DNA from: 66-474 sp036568625
GTDB taxonomy: Bacteria > Pseudomonadota > Gammaproteobacteria > Xanthomonadales > Rhodanobacteraceae
Direction: 5' to 3'
Length of the DNA: 11,482 bases
Assembly (NCBI GenBank): GCA_036568625.1
Contig: DATCSF010000313.1
Span: forward strand, 1-11,482
In this document: piece after piece, positions 7,414 to 11,482 of the stretch
Position numbering within the stretch: position 1 is the first letter of the stretch
Layout of the letters: each line of letters begins with the position of its first letter
Program-made: the position numbers and the translations under genes
Notes under the pieces: model-generated
Seen by the model: the letters and a program-made list of their open reading frames with translations, nothing else
Database searches by the model: none
Told to the model about the DNA's origin: nothing

Positions 7414-8174
7414 GAAACCTCCGGCAGATCGCGATGCGCGGCCAGGAACTCGTGCACGAACGGATCGGCCGGATGGCGCCGGAAATCACCGAGGCTGCCG
7501 TCCTGCAATACTCGCCCGCGTCGCATCAGGATCAGCCGGTCGCTGAAGAACGCGGCTTCGGCGAGATCGTGCGTCACCATGATCACCGTCTTGCCGAGGC
7601 TGCGGAAGATGTCGCGCAGTTCGTCCTGCAGACCGTGACGCACCAGCGGATCGAGCGCGCCCAACGGTTCGTCCAGCAGCAGGGTGGGCGGGTCCAGCAT
7701 CAGCGCGCGCATCAAGGCCACACGCTGGCGTTGCCCGCCGGAAAGTTCGGCAGGAAAACGATCGAACAGTTCTTCGTGCAAGTGGGCGAGGGTGGCAAGT
7801 TCGCGCGCGCGTTCCAGCACGCGCGGAGATTTCCAGCCAAGGTGCCGCGGCAGCAGCGCGAGATTGCCGAGCACCGTGAGGTGGGGAAACAAGCCGCCGT
7901 CCTGGATCACGTAGCCGACGCGCCGGCGCACTTCCAGCGTGCCCCCTTGCCGCAACGGTTCGCCATCGCAGAATACTTCGCCGGCCGTTGGCCACTCGAG
8001 GCCGATCAGCATCCGCAGCAGCGTGGATTTTCCCGAACCGCTGCTGCCAATCAGGATGCTGGTGCGGCCGCGCGCAAAAGCGAGCGTGACGTCATCAACC
8101 GCGCGCGTCGGGCCGAACGCGCGGGTCGCGCGCACCAGTGAGAATGCCGATTCAGAGTCCCGCGAGGCAGGCAT
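7410..8174 (-). CDS. ABC transporter ATP-binding protein (betaine/osmoprotectant type)
   Basis: A 254-residue ATPase with all motifs intact: Walker A GSSGSGKST (43-51), Q-loop Q91 (VIQDGGLFPHLTV), signature LSGGQ (144-148), Walker B LLLDEP (165-170), D-loop ALD and the switch His in VTHD (H202). The QDGGLFPHLTV stretch and the partner permease place it with the OpuCA/ProV type. It ends soon after the ATPase core and lacks the C-terminal tandem CBS domains that sense ionic strength in OpuA/OpuC ATPases, so direct osmotic gating through CBS is not expected. Its start overlaps the methyltransferase 3' end by 23 bases, and its stop overlaps the fusion gene start by four, so translation of all three is likely coupled. 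There is no strong ribosome binding site, which fits coupling. Confidence 0.93.
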   Translation of the reverse strand: MPASRDSESAFSLVRATRAFGPTRAVDDVTLAFARGRTSILIGSSGSGKSTLLRMLIGLEWPTAGEVFCDGEPLRQGGTLEVRRRVGYVIQDGGLFPHLTVLGNLALLPRHLGWKSPRVLERARELATLAHLHEELFDRFPAELSGGQRQRVALMRALMLDPPTLLLDEPLGALDPLVRHGLQDELRDIFRSLGKTVIMVTHDLAEAAFFSDRLILMRRGRVLQDGSLGDFRRHPADPFVHEFLAAHRDLPEVS

Positions 8175-8922
8175 CGTCGATATCGCGCCGTTTGCGTCCG
8201 ACCACGGCGTAGTAATACAGCATGTTGCCTTCGATCGACAGCCGATGGCGGTAACGCTCCAGCCGGTGCAGCTTCAGGTAATCGTCGTGCACCATGTGCT
8301 TGACCAGCCGCGAGAAACCGCTGGTGTCGGCGGTGTCCAGGAAGGTTTCCTTGATGTTGAACGCGACCCAGCCGTCGTCGCGTACCAGGTTGTACGCCGC
8401 CGCGAACGCCGCCACGGGAATGTCGCCGAAGCCGAGCGCGGCGACGGTGGTCATCGCATCGAAATTCCATGCCTTGAGCTCCGCCAGCAGTTCCGGTGAC
8501 AGCTTGGTGAGATCGGCGACATAGTACGCATCGTAGGCGCCGGGGCGATCGCGGTCGGCGGCGCGTTCGGCTTCATGGATATTGTCGACGCCGACCACGC
8601 GCGCGGCGCCGTGTTGCACCAGCAATTCGCCGACCATGCCGTTGCCGGCGCCGACGTCCAGCACGCGCATCTGGGTGGGATCATCGCCGGCTTTGCTCGC
8701 GGCGTCGCGCAGCAGATCGGTGAGCTTGGCCGGCGAGGTGCACTTCAGCCGCTGGTAGAACAACTGCTCGTACAGGCCCGGGTGGTTGTAGATGTCGGCA
8801 TAGTCGTGAAAGGCGATGCGGCGTTCCTTGCCTGCTTCCATGATCGTGAAGTACGCCTCGGCCTGGCTTGCGCGGGCGAGGTTGTCGGCAGGAAAACGGA
8901 TGTGATAGCGCTGCAACTGCAT
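8152..8922 (-). CDS. Class I SAM-dependent methyltransferase
   Basis: A 256-residue Rossmann-fold methyltransferase. SAM-binding motif I is VLDVGAGNGMVG (87-98), the acidic residue ending strand 2 is in VVGVDNI (D113), and VADLTK (135-140) and the NFDAMTTVAALGFG stretch (153-166) correspond to the later motifs. The pattern is like METTL27-type small-molecule methyltransferases; the substrate is unknown. An N-terminal region of about 80 residues precedes the Rossmann core. The frame is open further upstream to 9156, but those 78 extra residues are Arg-rich and lie in intergenic hairpins. ATG 8922 has GAGGAG four bases upstream and begins the conserved-looking sequence. It is the first gene of the transporter operon and overlaps the ATPase gene by 23 bases, suggesting that its substrate or product relates to the imported solute. 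Confidence 0.85.
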   Translation of the reverse strand: MQLQRYHIRFPADNLARASQAEAYFTIMEAGKERRIAFHDYADIYNHPGLYEQLFYQRLKCTSPAKLTDLLRDAASKAGDDPTQMRVLDVGAGNGMVGELLVQHGAARVVGVDNIHEAERAADRDRPGAYDAYYVADLTKLSPELLAELKAWNFDAMTTVAALGFGDIPVAAFAAAYNLVRDDGWVAFNIKETFLDTADTSGFSRLVKHMVHDDYLKLHRLERYRHRLSIEGNMLYYYAVVGRKRRDIDDACLAGL

Positions 8923-8926
8923 GCTT

Positions 8927-8932
8927 CTCCTC
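8927..8932 (-). promoter_or_regulatory. Ribosome binding site fixing the methyltransferase start
   Basis: GAGGAG on the minus strand, four bases before ATG 8922. It is the only good Shine-Dalgarno in the long open frame that continues up to 9156, and so it decides the start. Confidence 0.6.
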
Positions 8933-9006
8933 GGTGTCGAAAGGAAGGAAGCGTCGCGGGAAGCATGGCAGCACACAGCGGCACTGAACCTTAAATCCCC
9001 ATGACT

Positions 9007-9185
9007 GCGCCGAAGGCGCGTGTGGCGACGCTGTCCCGCCACCGTATTGCATGCACGTTGGGATTGCAAACTGCGCGCGTGGTGGTTTGCGGGTGAAGTG
9101 CATGCCCGATCGCGCTTTACGTGGGCGTTGCACGTTCCTTTGCGCCGCGATCGCACGTGATGCGGGTGGTTTGATCCAGCCCACC
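9007..9185. other. Cluster of consecutive nested inverted repeats in an intergenic region
   Basis: The 280-base gap between the methyltransferase start and the zinc-ribbon gene stop is packed with hairpin-forming sequence. H1: GCGCC/GGCGC (9007-9011 / 9015-9019), loop 3. H2: GTGGCG/CGCCAC (9022-9027 / 9037-9042). H3: outer perfect 8-bp GCATGCAC/GTGCATGC (9049-9056 / 9098-9105) enclosing GCAAAC/GTTTGC (9066-9071 / 9085-9090). H4: outer perfect 8-bp CGATCGCG/CGCGATCG (9107-9114 / 9146-9153) enclosing ACGTG/CACGT (9119-9123 / 9131-9135), loop 7. H5: GGTGG/CCACC (9165-9169 / 9181-9185). H3 and H4 are one base apart. No hairpin is followed by a T-run, so terminators are unlikely. A structured leader RNA or a dispersed intergenic repeat are the main possibilities. 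Confidence 0.5.
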
Positions 9186-9202
9186 TCGGATGGGGTGAAG
9201 CG

Positions 9203-9562
9203 TCAATGCCGCGTGCGTTTGCCGCTCGCGGGATTCATTTCGACGCTCAACGTGAACGTGCGCTGCTCGCCGGGTTGCATTGCGCCGACGCCGACCAGCC
9301 GGCGTGCGATTTCCTCGCCGCGTTCATTGCGGATGGTCAGCACCATCGAGTATTCCCACGCGCCGCTGTCGGCGGGATTGCGGAAACTGCCTTCAACCCG
9401 CAGTGGCGTCAGCGTGGCCGGCGCGGCCAAATCGCCCGCCGGGCCGCCGTAGCGCAACTTGTGGTTGCACGCGGGACAAACCTGCGAGCTCTCCAGGATC
9501 GTCTCGCGGCAGTGCGGGCAGGTGCGCGTGGCACCTCCCGCACCTGCATGCGGCGCGGTCAT
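9203..9562 (-). CDS. Small zinc-ribbon protein with C-terminal beta-sandwich-like domain
   Basis: A 119-residue protein with no signal peptide. A zinc ribbon near the N-terminus has two CxxC knuckles (C15-C18 in CPHC, C29-C32 in CPAC). After a short Ala/Pro/Gly linker, residues about 50-110 show alternating hydrophobic strands (WEYSMVLTIRNERGEEI, then MQPGEQRTFTLSVEM), typical of FxLYD/DUF3426-like immunoglobulin-type domains. I do not know a defined function. Its ATG overlaps the bactofilin stop by four bases (ATGA), so it is translationally coupled to the bactofilin and very likely works with it, perhaps as a partner or regulator of the filament. There is no clear ribosome binding site of its own, consistent with coupling. 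Confidence 0.75.
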   Translation of the reverse strand: MTAPHAGAGGATRTCPHCRETILESSQVCPACNHKLRYGGPAGDLAAPATLTPLRVEGSFRNPADSGAWEYSMVLTIRNERGEEIARRLVGVGAMQPGEQRTFTLSVEMNPASGKRTRH

Positions 9563-10095
9563 TGACCGTGGCCGTTGGTGTGACCGTTGGTCTTGTGCGA
9601 ATCCGAAGCGCCGGCCTTGCCATCTTCCCAGCCGAACTCGGCCTGGCCGCGCATGCGCGAACCCTTGGCGACACTGAAGGTGGCGGACTTCACGTCGCCG
9701 GTCAGCGCACCGGTTTGCAGCAGTTCGACGTGCGATGCGGTTTCGATGTTGCCCACCAGTTCGCCGGCGACCGTGACGCGCTCGGCGCGGACGCTGCCGT
9801 TGACCTTGGCGCCGTGTTCGATGGTGAGGTCGCCGCGCACGTTGATGTCGCCCTTGAAGCGGCCCGCGATGCGCACGTGACCGGCGCCCTCGATCTTGCC
9901 TTCGATGACGAGGTCGGGCGCGATGTGCGATTCGGAACCGGACTTGGCCTTGGCCGAAATGGGTTCCGCGCTGACCGCAGAAGCCTTGATCGGTGCGGAA
10001 GCATCAATCGGGTCGGGCGTGTCGAAGCGCGCGATGTCGGGTGGATTGGGCAGTGGCGAGGAAGGGGATTTCATGGGTTCTTTCCACAGGGCCAT
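9559..10095 (-). CDS. Bactofilin (polymer-forming cytoskeletal protein)
   Basis: A 178-residue protein with the bactofilin (DUF583) domain at about 56-153: regularly spaced Gly/hydrophobic turns such as IEGKIEGAGHVRIAGRF, VNGSVRAERVTVAGELVG and LTGDVKSATFSVAKGS. These are the repeats that build a right-handed beta-helix and polymerise into filaments without nucleotide. The first ~55 residues (Pro/Ala/Ser-rich) and the last ~25 (Lys/His/Asn/Gly-rich) look disordered, as usual in the family. Bactofilins act at the cytoplasmic face of the membrane in cell shape, stalk or motility-related localisation. GGAG lies seven bases upstream of ATG 10095; a second ATG at residue 8 is possible. No M23 peptidase, the commonest bactofilin partner, is adjacent; the coupled neighbour is the zinc-ribbon protein. 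Confidence 0.9.
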   Translation of the reverse strand: MALWKEPMKSPSSPLPNPPDIARFDTPDPIDASAPIKASAVSAEPISAKAKSGSESHIAPDLVIEGKIEGAGHVRIAGRFKGDINVRGDLTIEHGAKVNGSVRAERVTVAGELVGNIETASHVELLQTGALTGDVKSATFSVAKGSRMRGQAEFGWEDGKAGASDSHKTNGHTNGHGQ

Positions 10096-10140
10096 GGCAG
10101 CGCTCCGGTTGGGTCAGGGGAGGGCCGAGCGTACCGCCAA

Positions 10141-10171
10141 ATTATGCGGATGGGAACCTAAAAATGAACAA
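10141..10171 (-). promoter_or_regulatory. Possible sigma-70 promoter for the bactofilin/zinc-ribbon operon
   Basis: On the minus strand CATAAT (10146-10141) differs from the -10 consensus at one base, and TTGTTC (10171-10166) is a partial -35 match. The 19-base spacer is long, which lowers confidence. It would start transcription about 40 bases before the bactofilin ATG, within an otherwise gene-free 150-base gap. Confidence 0.3.
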
Positions 10172-10210
10172 AAAGCCTTGTTGGTACGCGGAATTGTGGA
10201 GTGCTTCTCT

Positions 10211-10234
10211 GGTAGTACCTGAGCAGGTATTGCC
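10211..10234. other. 24-base dyad between the DUF1801 and bactofilin genes
   Basis: GGTAGTACCT (10211-10220) and AGGTATTGCC (10225-10234) flank GAGC. As DNA the core TACCTG/CAGGTA is a perfect 6-bp dyad. As plus-strand RNA all ten pairs form if two G-U pairs are allowed. It lies 14 bases beyond the DUF1801 stop and upstream of the possible bactofilin promoter. It may be an operator or a transcript-end hairpin; no T-run follows on either strand. Confidence 0.35.
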
Positions 10235-10247
10235 ACTTCCAGACTGA

Positions 10248-10712
10248 TCAGCAAGACGAGGAGCTTCCTCGGCCGACCGCTTTTTTCACCAATTCGCGGA
10301 TGCGTTTTTCTTCGGTGGCGGTCAGCCTGGCCAGCGCGTAGGACGTCGGCCACATGGCGCCGTCGTCGAGGTTGGCGCTGTCGTTGAAACCGAGGGTCAG
10401 GTAGCGATCCTTGAACTTGGATGCGGGCTTGAAGAAGCAGACGACTTTCTCGTCGGCGTTGGCGTAGGCGGGCATGCCGTACCAGGTTTTCGGCAAGAGA
10501 GCCGGTGCCGCGTCCCGGATGACCTGGTGCAGGCGTTCGCACAACGTGCGCTCGGATTGCGGCACCTTGGCGATCGCCGCCAGCACGTCCTTTTCGCCGT
10601 TGGCGCCGCGTTTCGCATTCTTCAATTCGCGCGCACGTTCTTTCATCGCGGCGCGTTCTTCGGCGGTGAACCCCGATGACTTGTCTGGCTTGGTGGTCTT
10701 CTTGTCTACCAT
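10248..10712 (-). CDS. DUF1801 / YdhG-like protein
   Basis: A 154-residue soluble protein of the DUF1801 (YdhG-like) family. The recognisable part is residues about 55-145, including KTWYGMPAYA (about 75-84), VVCFFKPASKFKDRYLTLGF (90-109) and a C-terminal helix ending in basic residues. The first 40 residues are highly charged and Lys-rich and look flexible. One characterised relative, B. subtilis YdhG/Fra, is a frataxin-like iron chaperone; whether this protein binds iron is unknown. The open frame extends to a TTG at 10751, but ATG 10712 is the better start because the upstream residues look non-coding; a strong ribosome binding site is lacking. It lies about 100 bases downstream of the GST gene on the same strand and may be co-transcribed with it. 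Confidence 0.8.
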   Translation of the reverse strand: MVDKKTTKPDKSSGFTAEERAAMKERARELKNAKRGANGEKDVLAAIAKVPQSERTLCERLHQVIRDAAPALLPKTWYGMPAYANADEKVVCFFKPASKFKDRYLTLGFNDSANLDDGAMWPTSYALARLTATEEKRIRELVKKAVGRGSSSSC

Positions 10713-10814
10713 GGCTGGTTGCCTGTGTTCGATCGACTGCGTCCGCCACAAACCCGGCGCTGCGGGATGGTGACATGACTCACCGATGCACTCAACGGAT
10801 TGGAGTGGCGGCGT

Positions 10815-11468
10815 TCAGTCGCGGTCGGGTGCACCCAGCGGGAACAGCGGACGATAGGGTCGGCCGCCTTCGACGCAGCGCGCGAACGAGGGCCGTTTCA
10901 GCAGCCGTGCGCGATAGGCGTGCACGTTGAGGAATTGCTCGTCGATCCGATGTGTCCAGTCCGCGTAGAACAGCGCGGGCGCGGCCGCGCAGTCGGCGAG
11001 GCTGAAGGTGTCGCCCGCGGCCCATTCGTGTCCGGCCATGTGGCCGTCCAGCCATGCGTAGGCCGTGTCCAGCATAGTGCGCGCCTCGCTGACGCCGTAG
11101 GGGTCGCGATCGGCTTCCGGCCGCAACTGGTTGAACACGACTTTCTGCTGCGATCCCGAAATGTAATTATCGAAGAAGCGATCCAGCATGCGCACCTCCA
11201 CAGCCTTGTCTGCATCATCCGGAATCAACCGCGATGGTCCCGGATGGTGGACGTGCAGATATTCGATGATGCTGGTGGCCTCCATCACCTGACGCTCGCC
11301 ATCCACCAGCAAGGGGAATTTCCGGATCGGCCAGCGCCGCGCGAACTCGGCGTGGATGTGGGGGTTTTCCGGTGACAGGTTCAGGAATTCGAACGGGAGG
11401 TCGTTTTCGTACAGCGCGGTCAGCGCCTTTTGGGTGAAGGACGAAAAAGGGTGGCCGTAGAGTTGCAT
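10815..11468 (-). CDS. Glutathione S-transferase family protein
   Basis: A 217-residue cytoplasmic protein of normal GST length. The N-terminal thioredoxin-like domain (about 1-80) carries PFSSFTQK, where S9 or S10 is the likely glutathione-activating residue, cis-Pro P52 (KFPLL), and the glutathione-contacting EATSIIEYL (E63, S66). The helical C-terminal domain (about 88-210) includes the N-capping motif FSLAD (155-159). Substrate specificity cannot be read. The start is firm: GGAG lies six bases before ATG 11468. A glutathione-degrading ChaC homologue is also encoded in this window, but on the other strand and 5 kb away, so no operon link is implied. Confidence 0.92.
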   Translation of the reverse strand: MQLYGHPFSSFTQKALTALYENDLPFEFLNLSPENPHIHAEFARRWPIRKFPLLVDGERQVMEATSIIEYLHVHHPGPSRLIPDDADKAVEVRMLDRFFDNYISGSQQKVVFNQLRPEADRDPYGVSEARTMLDTAYAWLDGHMAGHEWAAGDTFSLADCAAAPALFYADWTHRIDEQFLNVHAYRARLLKRPSFARCVEGGRPYRPLFPLGAPDRD

Positions 11469-11482
11469 GGCGCACTCCGGTC

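Noticed and set aside
8923..9156. A 78-residue N-terminal extension of the methyltransferase.
   Set aside because: It is Arg/Ser-rich, crosses the hairpin cluster and has no family-like sequence. ATG 8922 has a good GAGGAG and begins the conserved part.
10769..10784. Inverted repeat GGTGA/TCACC between the GST and DUF1801 genes.
   Set aside because: Five-base arms with a six-base loop and no T-run on either strand are too weak to call a terminator or an operator.

Overview
The window is a high-GC stretch from a proteobacterium. Codon choice, the RpoN-type promoter and the gene set (membrane GGDEF-EAL protein, bactofilin, betaine-type ABC transporter) suggest a gammaproteobacterium of the Xanthomonadales/Rhodanobacteraceae kind. 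That placement is an inference from overall character, not from a marker gene. No rRNA, tRNA, CRISPR array, transposase or phage gene is visible, so this looks like chromosomal backbone.

Left part, plus strand (1-5903): the 3' end of an unidentified gene overlaps an M14 zinc carboxypeptidase, which is followed by a good intrinsic terminator. A gene-free stretch of about 450 bases, part of it strikingly AT-rich, leads to a heme-oxygenase-like iron oxygenase (HDO/TenA-PqqC fold). Directly after it sits a near-consensus sigma-54 promoter, then a 917-residue inner-membrane c-di-GMP protein with an unassigned periplasmic sensor, two PAS regions, an intact GGDEF domain (with I-site) and an intact EAL domain. 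A ChaC-like gamma-glutamylcyclotransferase follows.

Right part, minus strand (5917-11468, read right to left): a glutathione S-transferase and a DUF1801/YdhG-like protein; a bactofilin coupled to a small zinc-ribbon protein; then a tightly overlapping set of SAM-dependent methyltransferase, ABC ATPase and substrate-binding/permease fusion of the osmoprotectant (ProX/OpuBC) type. The last three genes overlap end to start, so they are almost certainly one operon. Together they suggest uptake of a small quaternary-ammonium-like solute linked to a methylation step, though the substrate is not shown by the sequence. The plus-strand and minus-strand blocks converge with only 13 bases between stop codons.

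The most interesting points are the sigma-54 promoter in front of the c-di-GMP protein, the HDO enzyme beside that sensor, the SBP-first transporter fusion with its methyltransferase, and a run of consecutive nested inverted repeats (9007-9185) in the leader of the methyltransferase/transporter operon.
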